Shown here in pieces: positions 1 to 9,862 of a stretch of 64,000 nucleotides of DNA (positions are counted from its first letter, which is position 1; each line of letters starts with the position of its first letter). The stretch comes from Nageia nagi (taxonomy: Eukaryota; Pinophyta), in contig JBITNC010000001.1 in the NCBI GenBank assembly GCA_050084985.1, positions 98,952,001 through 99,016,000 on the forward strand, written 5' to 3'. The translations under genes and the position numbers were made by a program. A model generated the notes under the pieces. It saw nothing but the letters and a program-made list of their open reading frames with translations. It had not been told where the DNA came from and did not search any database.

Positions 1-48
1 ATCCTCAATAACAAAATAGATCATATTCCCTATGTGATATCCATAGGC

Positions 49-553
49 AAGTAGAGGGAGAAGGCTATCTAGCATATACATCACCCCTTGCATGAATACT
101 TTTTTTTTAATTAATATTAGACTGTGTCAAATTGAGAATGGTGGGCCCATAGGTTTTTGATATTATGGTTAAAGAGAACTTAGTATAGTTATCTATTAGA
201 TAACCACATTATGGTTCTCCTTGTATTAAAAAAAATGATGTAAGGAGAATCATAGTTTAGTTATTAGATAATCATACTACGGTTCTCCATAAGATTTTTT
301 TTATATAAAACTAATTCACCACTAGTCAAATTTGTGAATGATGCTGCAATGTAATGGTAAAAAAGTAGTATTTTAGACCCAATAACCCATGTTCAAATAT
401 CAATAAGATATTTTGCAAATTTTACACTTAACTTTTTTTCTCAAAGTTTTTTTGATCCCTTCCTAAAATTATTTTTCAATGAACGTGTTACAATATATAT
501 GATAGTATGAAGGGGGAGCTGTATTTGCTAGATAGCCTTTTTCATAAGTAGAG
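49..553. mobile_element. MITE-like element with terminal inverted repeats and candidate 8-bp TSD
   Basis: The sequence at 61-90 (aaggctatctagcatatac and onward) is matched in inverted orientation at 510-539, giving imperfect terminal inverted repeats of about 30 bp around a 480-bp AT-rich core. The flanks carry the direct repeat aagtagag at 49-56 and 546-553, which looks like an 8-bp target-site duplication. Inside, a block reading tattagataa...ggttctcc occurs twice as a direct repeat (about 200 and 257), and an inverted ggagaa/ttctcc pair could form a hairpin. There is no coding capacity. An 8-bp TSD would suit a hAT-type element, but terminus and TSD do not abut exactly, so the superfamily is uncertain. 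Confidence 0.5.
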
Positions 554-950
554 TCTCTACTTTTGTGTGTACTACAAACATTAACTCCATACCTACAAAT
601 AGAAATAAATCCAATCCTAAAAAGTGCATATTGGGAAAATAAGGGCACTTAACTTATTAAAAATAGCATAAGAAGTGCAACACATAATATGGTCTATAAG
701 AACCTAACCTCTACTCATTTCTTCTTACTCCAAGATTGCAATGCTTCCAAATTGGCACCTCAAATTGAGAAGTATTAACTCACTCAGCTCCAGCCAATAA
801 GGTGCTAGTATTAAAATCTCAATCTAAAGTATTAGTCTCCAATAATACAATTAAACATTATAGGTGACATAAAATATATTAGAGGAGATAAATTTTTCCC
901 ATACAAAACATTTATTGATAAAAACAAGTGATTTCATAATTTAAATAAGG
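554..950. other. AT-rich intergenic sequence, nothing recognised
   Basis: No open frame, repeat or transposon terminus is recognisable here. It may include the eroded 5' LTR or leader of the old copia element E1, but no match to the E1 3' LTR at 45907-46124 can be seen by eye. Confidence 0.5.
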
Positions 951-952
951 AA

Positions 953-1030
953 AAGCTCTTTGGTGTGTTGGTAAAGTACCAAGGTTTATGAAGAAGTGGT
1001 CTCAAGTTCAAATCCTCACTTAACTATTAT
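953..1030 (+). repeat. tRNA-like / SINE-head-like sequence
   Basis: The segment tggtgtgttgg at 961-971 resembles an RNA polymerase III A box and agttcaaatcc at 1005-1015 resembles a B box, with spacing close to that of a tRNA. A D-arm-like pairing (ggtgt with gtacc) is possible, but the T-arm and acceptor stems pair poorly, so it is not a functional tRNA gene. It fits the 5' head of a decayed tRNA-derived SINE better. No poly(A) tail or target-site duplication was found. Confidence 0.3.
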
Positions 1031-1099
1031 TTTTGACACATGCTTCAAAATTTTTAAGCATATATTTTAAAATTGAAGGTATTATATTTTTTGAGCCCA

Positions 1100-2530
1100 A
1101 TTCAAATTAATACAATAGAGCTTGAAGTCTTTTGAAGATAAAAGTGGTGGTAATGTTTTATAAAACTTTGAAGAAAGTGAGATTTTTTGCAAATTATTGA
1201 TTGAAGTAAAGTTCAAAACTTGAAAAATATAACACATTCAGTGCCAAAAATATTACTACTCGATTCACAAGTATTGAAGTGTAGTAACAATGCCTCTTGG
1301 AAGACAAAGATTAAGATAATTTTGAAGTTCAAAGAATTGTGGGATATTATCACTGGAATTGAAACTCATCCAATGATGATTATTGAAGCACAAAATAAGT
1401 ATGATTAATAAAGTAATAAAGCTCATATAATCATTTTACTTAGTGTATTAGATGATGTTCAACCCTATGTCTGAGATTCCAAAGATGTTTCTAAAGCATG
1501 GAAGTAGTTGGAGAAAGTATTTACATCCAAGAATCAAAATCATATTCTTCATTTGTAAGGATAATTACACATATTGAAGTTTAAAAGTGGTGAAAAATAG
1601 GAATCTTCTCTTTGCAAAGGAACTTTGAGCCACCCTATAAGAATTAGGTGAGAAAATGGAAGACAAGCTCTTGGTACCCATTATCCTAAGAGAAATCCTA
1701 GAGAAATATCACACCTTTGTGATGCCACTCAACATTTTAAAGGAAACACCTAACTTTGAATATTTAGTGAACATTTTGCAACAAGAAGAAGCTTCTCATG
1801 AACATTCAAATAATGAACAAAAAGGCATGATATCACATTAAAGAGGAAAGAAGCCTTTCCAATAGAAGGAAAAACATAAGAATACCTCATACTCTAGTGA
1901 AAAATAAAAGAAAAATTATTTGATATGTGGCATTTAAAGGGCATAATTTAACTAAATGTTTGTATAATTCTTTTACCCAAGGATATTTAAGCAATAAAAA
2001 TCAAAATTAGAGGGGGGAAAATCAAAAGAATAAAGGGAAATAGAGAAATAAAAGATAATAGTAAGGGAATATTGCCAATAGTATTGAAGATGAGAAGGAG
2101 AAATGTGATAACTTTTTTCTTGTCCATCAAGAGAAATCATCCATCACATCCACTTGGTTTGTTGATTTAGGTGCTTCCAAGCACATGACTAGTCATAAAG
2201 ATTGGTTTTCTTCACTTGATAAAGGATCCAATCTAGGTCAAGTACATTTGGGTGATGACACACCCTACAACATTGAAGGAAAATGAGATGTGCATGTTTA
2301 TCTTGGAAAGAGAAATCATTCATCACATCCACTTGGTTTGTTGATTCAGGTGCTTCCAAGCACATGACTAGTCATAAAGATTGGTTTTCTTCACTTGATA
2401 ATGGATCCAATCTAGGTCAAGTACATTTGGGTTATGACACACCTTACAACATTGAAGGCAAAGGAGATGTGCATGTTATTCTTGGAAAGAGCAACTATTA
2501 GATCAATGAGGTATTATATATGCCTAGTAT
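1100..2530 (+). pseudogene. E1 copia, part 1: decayed gag and start of protease
   Basis: This is the left remnant of the oldest copia element. Frames at 1220-1408 and 1656-1841 and between them give gag (UBN2-type) similarity with many stops, including a LDDVQPYV segment and a later LREILEKYHTFV segment. A protease region follows with the catalytic motif WFVDSGASKHMT (second copy near 2330-2370). The reading ends in EVLYMPS, interrupted at 2530 by E2; it resumes at 11001 as ITNKLLS in the same frame, as expected for the copia protease C-terminus. No 5' LTR or primer binding site is recognisable upstream. It cannot encode a functional protein. Confidence 0.75.
2131..2488 (+). repeat. 179-bp tandem duplication in E1 protease
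   Basis: The block 2131-2309 is repeated almost perfectly at 2310-2488 with an offset of 179 bp. Both copies include the protease active-site coding segment. The first copy has GAT-TTA-GGT where the second has GAT-TCA-GGT (DLG against DSG), and tga at 2285-2287 where the second has gga. Because 179 is not a multiple of three, the duplication itself shifts the frame. Confidence 0.9.
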
Positions 2531-2960
2531 TGTTAGAATTTGTAATGAAATATTGTGAATATCTAAACTCCTTGTAAATTCAATTAATCACTTAAAGGAT
2601 ATTTAGATACCTTAAGGGATTAATTGAATTCTTTATTATGTAAACCTAACCTTACCCTTGGGTTAAAGGGAGGTTAGGTAGGTGCTCTCATGCTATAAAT
2701 AGAGGGCCTCTCCTCTTGTAATGGCACTAAGATTTTGAGTAAGATTACTCTACTAGTTTGTGTAGGAGAGAAAGGAATTGTTGTAAGAGGGTGCATAGAT
2801 TGAGAATTGAGATCTAGTTGTGGATGTACTCCCAAGGAGGGAGGAACCACATTATATTTGTGTTATCTTGTGTGAATGGTGTTATTATCTTGTAGATGTT
2901 GAATGATTAAGTTTTCTATAGTCTTGGACCTTGAGGATTAGTGTAGATCTAATTCCTTCA
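2531..2960 (+). repeat. E2 5' LTR
   Basis: It starts tgttagaatttg and ends ctaattccttca, giving canonical TG...CA ends. U3 holds a long palindrome (2577-2630) and a TATA box, tataaatag, at 2694-2702. It matches the 3' LTR at 10566-10995 in length (430 bp) and at all but four positions, which lie around 2711 and in the last 90 bp. Confidence 0.97.
2577..2702 (+). promoter_or_regulatory. E2 U3 palindrome and TATA box
   Basis: The arms aattcaattaatc (2577-2589) and gattaattgaatt (2618-2630) enclose a second inverted pair, cttaaaggatat and ataccttaag, so about 54 bp can fold as one dyad. The TATA box tataaatag lies about 65 bp downstream. The same arrangement is repeated in the 3' LTR (10612-10665, TATA 10729-10737) and recurs with different arm sequence in E3, E7 and the solo LTR. 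It could be a dimeric transcription-factor site or a hairpin; the function is unknown. Confidence 0.6.
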
Positions 2961-2963
2961 ATT

Positions 2964-2975
2964 TGGTACCAGAGC
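2964..2975 (+). other. E2 primer binding site (tRNA-iMet type)
   Basis: The sequence tggtaccagagc starts three bases after the LTR end. It matches the plant initiator-Met tRNA 3' complement (tggtatcagagc) except at one position, as is usual for copia elements. Confidence 0.85.
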
Positions 2976-5891
2976 TTGGTGTGAAAGCTCTTCTTCTTGG
3001 TGTGAAAGCTTTTCTTTTTGGTGTGGAAGCTACATCTTGGTGATCCTTCTTCATTCCTCATATTACACCTCATTGGTGAGGTAAAACTAAGAGAAGGTAT
3101 AAATTCTTTCTTTCTTGGTTATTTTTATTATTGCATTAATGGTACTAACATTATTTGCTATGTGTTGAGCTCATTTTTTTTTGTTTGGGCAATATATGGC
3201 TAACAAAATTGTAATATGCTGTTCTTTTTTGTTGTTATTGCTTATACTAATCTTTTTTTTACTTGCAATTTTTTTTTACAAATTGCTTAAATTGCTACAT
3301 TTTAAAAAAAAAGGGATTAGTATACAACATTTGTGAAATATTACAAAGTTTTTTTTACTATATTTACTACTCAAAAGAATAAAAGGAGGATAGGCAACAT
3401 TTATTTATTGTATTTTTTGTAATATTACATAGCAATTATTTTATATATTCAATTGAACATTAAATCTATTTTCAAAATATTATAAAGAGGCAACAAATGT
3501 TTTATATTAAATTGAATATCATATTTGTTTTTCAATTTCAAACCCTTAGCATTTTTTTTGTTTTAGTCACAAGCTTTGTGGATGGTGAGTAAGGTGAAAA
3601 GCCTGCATGTCACAGGTCCCTCCAACTAATTCACCTTCCTCTGCTCATTGCAAAATGAAGGGTGCCCATTTCATCTTGCAAGTGTTCAAAGAACTCTTGA
3701 TTTAACCTGCAAAAATGTTTATACAACCCTATCATACAATAAAATTGATAGCAAATGAACTGATCTAATAACATATTGATCTCATTTACTCTCCAAATAC
3801 TAATCTGAAGGCATGCATGACCACATGAACAATGAGAAGTAGCTTCCTACAGGGTATCTATTTACAGAAGCGAGTGATGCCATTTGGGATAATAGCATAG
3901 CTAATTTGGACACTGTAAAAAAAACTTTGCAGCTGTTTGTTTCATCCCAAAATCCTTACTTCATTTCATGAACCTTAACTTGAAAGAAATCCTCCTTCGC
4001 TCTTTGTAATTGAAATCATATATTAACAGAGATCAGAAATAGATGGCCATACGACCACCTCCACCTCCACGTCCTTCACTCTTTTGCCCTGGTAGACATG
4101 TATGCAAAATGTGGAAGCGTAGGGAAGGCACACAAATTATTTGACAAGATGCATGTTACAGATAGAGTTTCATGGACTGTAATGATCATAGGATATGCAC
4201 AAAAGTGTTACCTTAAAAGGGCCTATGAAATTTTTTGACAAAATGCCTCATCAAGATGCAGTCTCGTTCAATGAAAGATATCAGGATATGCATAAAATAG
4301 ATACATTGAAAGGGTCTATGAATTGTTTGGCAAAAAATAATTGAGGACAAAGGAAGAGTTGAACGTGGGCTGCACCTTTACTCTCCCTCTACTCTGATGC
4401 TTGGTCGCCCCTACTGCCTCTGCAGCCTCCAACTCTCGCCATCCCGCATCCGACTAGGCTACGCCTTTACTCTCCCTCCACTCACGTCGATTGGCCTCCT
4501 TCCCTTCATGGCCCTCTACCTACACCTCCCTATTTTTTTTAAAAAATACTTTTTTTAAAAAGTCAAACTTTGCTTACTTAAAAAAAAAAAGTATGCTTAG
4601 AATATTTTTAATGTTTTACTCATTGTTGAGTTTTAATTTACTAAGGTGCACATGAAATTTCTAGAATGTCAATCTCTTAGCATTTTTTTTCTCTAAGTTT
4701 GGTAATTTACTTAGGAAAAACATTTTTAGTAAAATTTGCTAAGGTAATCTAAGTATGCTATCTTTGAAGGATAAATATTTAAGTTAAGTATGCTATTTTT
4801 TAAGTAAACAAGGGAAATTTTTTACTTAAAATATAAATGCATACTTAAAAGACAATTTTTTGCATACAAGTTTTAGGGATAAAACTTTAAGTAACAAAGG
4901 GGGAATTTGTATATTTTTTTTACTTAAAACTTTATCTAGATCTTACATACTAAATTAGTAATGCATGCCTCTTAATCTTGTTGAGGAATAAAGCATGCTT
5001 AGTACTTAAAATTTTTAAGTTAAATAATGCATTAGATGATGCATGTTTATTACTTAATTTTTTAAAGTTATGAAATAATGCGATTTTTAATGAATGGATT
5101 AATGCTAAGTAGGTCTTAGCTTTTTTAAATTCATTAAAGTGTTGAATGAATTTATGAACTTGAGCAAGTATGCAAAATGTAAAAGTATCCTTTAGGGGTT
5201 AGTACAAAACCCATTGGACTCTTATATTTCAAGTTCTTGTGGATGATGTATTTTTAATACTTTACTTTTATATTTTTGCATAATTGCTTTATACTTGCAA
5301 AATGCAAATATTGAAAGTAACCCCTAAAATGAACACATCCGCATGTACTTTTCCATAACATGACTTGTTTGGGGAGCCACAAGGTGAGGACAGGGCAGAC
5401 TGGAGCCTTTTTAGTCTGAAGAACTAAGTGGTGGTAAATCCATCTTAATTGCCCCTAAGACCTCTGTTGGATTGGAAATAACTCTATTAGGTTGATAGGC
5501 ATGTGTGTAGTGATACCACATGTCCGCACGTTCATTCAGAGATTATCCTGATAACCTAGGAGGAAAACTGAAAACCTTAAACAAGATAATTAAAATGGCT
5601 GGTCCAAGATATGTCGGATCCTTGGAAAATAGTTGGTACTTCTCCTTGAGAGAGTATATTACTATCCAAGGTGAATTGGTTTAGGACTAGTAGTACTTGG
5701 GCTCCACTCTGCGAGCATCCAGGTGAAGGCCTAATTCTATACAAGAAAACAACCTCAACTTTATCCTTCTACAGATCTTGGTTTATAAGTTTGCACACGT
5801 GGGACATGTTTGCTTATCAATGTTTGATTTGTATAGATGGAAAATTGTAAAACTTTATTCATTCTTCTTGCTTATTTACTTTTGTGTAGCA
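2976..5891 (+). other. E2 untranslated leader
   Basis: This is an unusually long stretch between the priming site and gag. It begins with a short triplicated ttggtgtg(a/g)aagct motif (about 2978-3035). It contains a captured PPR gene fragment (4086-4340), a pyrimidine-rich, GC-richer block (about 4360-4535) and an AT-rich part full of short tgcatgctta / acttaaattttt repeats (about 4540-5330). The part at about 5340-5740 is homologous, inverted, to the E3 leader at about 17540-17930, so a long leader is a family trait, but the PPR segment was not seen in E3. Confidence 0.7.
4086..4340 (+). pseudogene. Captured PPR (pentatricopeptide repeat) gene fragment
   Basis: Translation from 4086 gives ALVDMYAKCGSVGKAHKLF, then DRVSWTVMIIGYAQK and RAYEIF. 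After a one-base slip near 4230 a second unit continues (DKMPHQDAVSF), then ISGYA and RYIERVYELF. These are the alternating motifs of plant PLS-class PPR proteins, which bind organellar RNA. About two and a half repeats remain. Frameshifts and stops make it non-functional. An upstream piece near 3600-3700 may belong to the same gene but is too decayed to be sure. Its position inside the transcribed leader of a retrotransposon suggests transduplication of a host gene. Confidence 0.8.
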
Positions 5892-6740
5892 ATGATTGAA
5901 ACCTTCATACCCAAGCATATACTCAACGGTTCTAACTTTGGCATATGGGAACCTCATATGAAAGTTGAGTTACAAGCAAGGAAGCTATGGTTGACAGTTA
6001 ATGAAGACTTGGTTGCTCCTACAGATGAGAAGGCTCTTGAAATCTACAACTCAAAGAATGAGTTAGCAACTTCAATGATTTATCATGCAGTTTTAGATGA
6101 TGTACTTCTTGTGATCTCTTCTTCAACATCAGCAAAGGAAGCTTGGGATAGGCTGAAGAAAATTTACCTTGGGTCAAAATTTTCAAGGAGGTTCACTATT
6201 TTACAAAAGTTGTTGCAATATTATCAAGGTGAAGATGAAAGTGCTTCTATTTACTTGAACAAAATCATTGACCTTAGGGCACAACTAGTTGGTTGTGGGT
6301 GCAACTGAATCAATGATGAGTTCATGGTCTTCATCATTCTTCAAAGCCTTTCTACAAAGTTCAGTAACTTTGTCATGGTTATGGAAACTAGACTCGATGA
6401 TGAAGAAGATGTCATCTCTCTTGTTAACCTTTCTAGACTCCTTCTCAAGCATGATGAAACTTTGAATAAGAAAATGTTGGACTTTTCTCCAAAGGACAAA
6501 AGCATTGCTCTAGGATCAACCAAAACTCCTTTCAAGAAGAAGTTCAATCAATATAAATCCAAAGATAACAAATCCTCATCTACCTTCAGGAAGCATGAGA
6601 AAAAGGGCAACAATAATGGCAACTTCAAGTAAAGGAATGAAAAAGTTGGATCAAGCAATCCAACACCTAAGGAAAAGTTTGATGGAAATTGTAACTTTTG
6701 TGGCATCTTTGGAGTATGATTGCCGCAAAAAGAAATTTGC
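5892..6740 (+). pseudogene. gag: E2 gag (broken), UBN2-type with damaged zinc knuckle
   Basis: ATG at 5892 opens MIETFIPKHILNGSNFGIW, the usual copia gag start (the minus-strand relative E3 begins MGESFLPKHILDSSNYRIW). The frame is read through tga at 6306-6308 (a Trp position) and taa at 6630-6632 (a Gln position). The C-terminus is Lys-rich and leads into a CCHC knuckle, CNFCGIFG. A deletion of about 10 bp near 6715 removes the knuckle's His region that E3 still has as GHKEVDC, and shifts gag out of frame with pol. Gag would form the particle shell that packages element RNA. Confidence 0.88.
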
Positions 6741-7281
6741 TGAAAAAGGTAAGGGAAATGCAAATGTGAAAAATTTCAATCATAAAAAGAAGAATAAGCA
6801 TGCTGCGACTATTGCCTACTACTCAGTGACTCAAACTATTTCAAATGATTGGATTGTTGATTCAAGATGCACTAATCACATGTGTTATGAAAAGGATAAG
6901 TTTGAAAACTTTCATAAGTACAAGAAGGATGCAATTGTGATAGGTGATAATACAGTCCTTGATGTTCAAGGAATAGGGAGTGTGAAGATTCATGGAAAGG
7001 TTCTTGATAATGTCTTTTATGTGCCTAAACTAAGGATGAATCTTATCTCCATAATTCATATTACAAGGAAAGGATACTCATTTGAGTTTACCTCACACTC
7101 CTGGTGTGTTAAGAAAGGACTTACCACCTTGATGAAAGGATCAGTAAAGGATGACCTTTATATTATGGATCAAGTTCCTTCAAAGATGTGTCTTGCTGCA
7201 AATGTTTGTTCAAAGGGTAATCTTTGGCATCAACGATTAGGGCACCTTAACCATAAGAGTATTCAATATATGAAAAATTAA
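6741..7281 (+). pseudogene. pol: E2 protease and GAG-pre-integrase region
   Basis: This segment is open in the pol frame to taa at 7279-7281. The protease motif reads DWIVDSRCTNHM, so the catalytic Asp-Ser-Gly has become Asp-Ser-Arg, which should abolish activity. It is followed by VFYVPKLRMNLIS and by the GAG-pre-integrase signature LWHQRLGHLNHKS near 7219-7260. At the stop, E2 has KN*ELVEG where E3 has KDQELVEG, so the stop is a Gln codon changed by C to T. Confidence 0.9.
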
Positions 7282-8070
7282 GAACTTGTGGAAGGTTTAC
7301 CTAATATTTCACCCACAATTGGTCTCTATGAAGGGTTCATTCTAGGAAAGATGAATAGGTAAAAGTTTGAAAAAGATAAGGCAACTCAGGCTACTCATCC
7401 TCTTCAGCTTGTGCATTCAGATTTGATGGGTCCATTTTAGACTAAGTCTTTAGGGGGAGCTTCTTATGTTTTGACCTTCATTGATGACTTCAGCAGGATG
7501 GCATTTGGTTATCTACTTGAGCACAAGGATCAAACTTTTGACAGGTTTAAAGACTTCAAGGCTCTTGTTGAAAATCAAACTGATTTTAAGATCAAGATGC
7601 TGAGATCTGATAATGGGCATGAGTATAATAACAATAAGTTTAATGACTATTGTGTTAAACATGGGATCAAGCAGTAATTCACAATCCCTTACACCCCTCA
7701 ACAAAATGGAGTTGCTGAAAGGAAGAATCGAACCATTATGGAAATGGAAAGGTGCATGTTGGGTAACCTTCCTAATTTCTTATGGGGTGAAGCTATTCAC
7801 ATTGCTATTCACACCCTAAATAGGTGTCCTACTAAAGCAGTTGAAGGTAAAACTCCATATGAAGCATGGATAGGAAAGAAACCTAACATCTCACACTTTA
7901 GGGTCTTCAGTTGTGATGCATTTGCCTTCATTACCTTAGAGAAAAGAAATAAGTTGGATAAAAGATCAGAAAAATGCATCTTTGTGGGGTATGATAATCA
8001 GCATAGAGGTTACAGGCTCTACTCCTCATCCCATAAAATAGTCTTTATTTCTAGGGATGTCAAGTTCAAT
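7282..8070 (+). pseudogene. pol: E2 integrase (rve core), three further stops
   Basis: The D-D-E core is recognisable: LVHSDLMGPF near 7410, LRSDNGHEY near 7604, and QQNGVAERKNRT near 7700. Stops occur near 7360, 7438 and 7675, each at a position where Gln is expected; E3 keeps Gln at the first of these. The N-terminal zinc-binding cysteines are altered (YEGFILGK, where E3 has CEKCILGK). The C-terminal part (KCIFVGYDNQHRGYRLY) is open and runs on into RT. Confidence 0.9.
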
Positions 8071-9798
8071 GAACTTCCTAAGGATACAACTTCTCATGCT
8101 GAGGTGTCTGATTCAGATGATTCTTTGCCTACACCTAACTGGTTGGATGATAATGTAGGGAAGTCACCACAAGAGCAAAATTCTCTAGATCAGAGAATTA
8201 TGAGTATGACCTTGAATAAATCTTTATTTGCCAAAATTGATAATATGAATGAGCCATCAACCTTTAAAGAAGCTTCCAAGCAAGAGTGTTGGATGGAAGC
8301 TATGAAAGTTGAGTATGAGGTGCTCATGAAAAATGAAACTTGGGATTTGGTTCCTTATCCCAATGAGAAAAATGTGATTGGAAATAAATGGATATACAAG
8401 GTCAAGTACAATTCTAATGGAGAAATTGAAAAATACAAAGCAAGGTTAGTGGCCGAAGGATTCGCTCAGAAATATAGTATTGATTATGAGGAAACCTTTG
8501 CTCCTATGGCCAAGATGCCTACTATTAGGATAATCCTTGCTCTTTTTGTAGCTCAAGGATGGAAAGTTTTTCAACTTAATGTCAAGAGTGCATTTCTCAA
8601 TGGTGACTTGGATGTAGAAATCTACATGAATCAACCAGAAGGATTTATTTCAGAATGTAAAGAGTCTTTTGTGTGCAAGCTAAAGAAGTCTTTGTATGGA
8701 CTTAAGCAAGCACCCAGAGCATGGTACAAGAAAATTTTAGGATTCTTTGTAGATATTGGTTTTTCCAAGTGCTTCTCTGACTCAGATCTCTATGTAATCA
8801 ATCAAGGAAAAGACATGGTCTTAATTCTCCTTTATGTGGATGATCTTCTCATAACTGGCAATAATATTGAAATCATCCAAGAGTGCATATCCAAACTGAA
8901 GGCAACATTTGAAATGACTGATCTAGGTCTATTGCATTACTATCTTGGGATGCAAATATACCAACACAAAGATTGTACTTATCTTAGTCAATCTAAGTAT
9001 ATATCAGACATCTTGCAAAAGTTTGGAATGGAGGAGTGTAGATATGCTGTAATACCTATTTCTCTTGGAATCATTATATCTTTGAGCTCAGATTCTCAGT
9101 TGGCTGATGCTATAGCTTATAGGCAATTGATCGATAGTCTTCTATATCTGACTATCACTCGACTTGATATTACCTTTGCAATGAATCTAATGGCACGATT
9201 CATGCAAAAACCATATGTTGAGCACCTCAATGCTGTTAAGCAAATCTTGAGGTATGTGGTAGGGACAAAGGATCTTGCTCTTAAGTATTCCAAAGTGCCC
9301 TTGATTATTCTCTCTGGGTTCTCAAATTCTGATTATGGGGGAGATAGAGATGATAGAAAATCAAACTCTGCATATGTGTTCAGCACTGGTTCAGGTGCTA
9401 TCTCTTGGGCTTGTAAGAAGCAACTTACTGTGACTCTTTCTACCACCAAAGCTGAATATCAAGCCATGTTTGTTGCCACCCAAGAAGCTATTTGGCTGAG
9501 GCATCTTTTGAATGAAATTAGGTATGAGCAAAATGACCCATCTCTTATTTCTTTAGATAATCAATCAGCTATCTCTTTGGCTAAGAATCCTGTGTTCCAT
9601 CAAAGAACTAAACATGTGGAAATCCAAGCCCATTTTATCAGGGAGAAGGTTCTAGATGACATCATACACTTAGAGTATTGTCCATCTACTGTAAACTCTG
9701 TTGATTTGTTCACCAAGCCCCTTCTTGAAGCTCAGTTCACCAAGCTTAGGGATTCTCTCGGGTTGGTGAAGTTGCCCTCAAGGGGGAGTGAAGTTTGA
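7738..9798 (+). CDS. pol: E2 open reading frame: integrase C-terminus, RT and RNase H
   Basis: A 686-codon uninterrupted frame is the best-preserved coding stretch in the window. It starts at an internal Met in the integrase and then covers copia reverse transcriptase: WMEAMKVEYEVL, KYKARLVAEGFAQ, the active-site motif YVDD at 8833-8844, and [15 protein letters not shown]. RNase H follows (SNSDYGGDRDDRKSNSAY, TKAEYQAM, LDNQSAISLAKNPVFHQRTK). It ends with tga at 9796-9798, then a short 3' noncoding region. The Met start is a computational convenience: in life this would be the end of a gag-pol polyprotein, whose upstream part is broken. A full-length protein from this frame alone is not expected to support transposition. 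Confidence 0.92.
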   Translation: MEMERCMLGNLPNFLWGEAIHIAIHTLNRCPTKAVEGKTPYEAWIGKKPNISHFRVFSCDAFAFITLEKRNKLDKRSEKCIFVGYDNQHRGYRLYSSSHKIVFISRDVKFNELPKDTTSHAEVSDSDDSLPTPNWLDDNVGKSPQEQNSLDQRIMSMTLNKSLFAKIDNMNEPSTFKEASKQECWMEAMKVEYEVLMKNETWDLVPYPNEKNVIGNKWIYKVKYNSNGEIEKYKARLVAEGFAQKYSIDYEETFAPMAKMPTIRIILALFVAQGWKVFQLNVKSAFLNGDLDVEIYMNQPEGFISECKESFVCKLKKSLYGLKQAPRAWYKKILGFFVDIGFSKCFSDSDLYVINQGKDMVLILLYVDDLLITGNNIEIIQECISKLKATFEMTDLGLLHYYLGMQIYQHKDCTYLSQSKYISDILQKFGMEECRYAVIPISLGIIISLSSDSQLADAIAYRQLIDSLLYLTITRLDITFAMNLMARFMQKPYVEHLNAVKQILRYVVGTKDLALKYSKVPLIILSGFSNSDYGGDRDDRKSNSAYVFSTGSGAISWACKKQLTVTLSTTKAEYQAMFVATQEAIWLRHLLNEIRYEQNDPSLISLDNQSAISLAKNPVFHQRTKHVEIQAHFIREKVLDDIIHLEYCPSTVNSVDLFTKPLLEAQFTKLRDSLGLVKLPSRGSEV

Positions 9799-9862
9799 AC
9801 TTTTGTTAGTGATGACAACTTCACCTATAAGAGGCCTTTTTGTTGTTATATAGTGTTTATTA

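Noticed and set aside
953-1030. A functional tRNA gene
   Set aside because: Acceptor and T stems do not pair well; only the box-like motifs fit.
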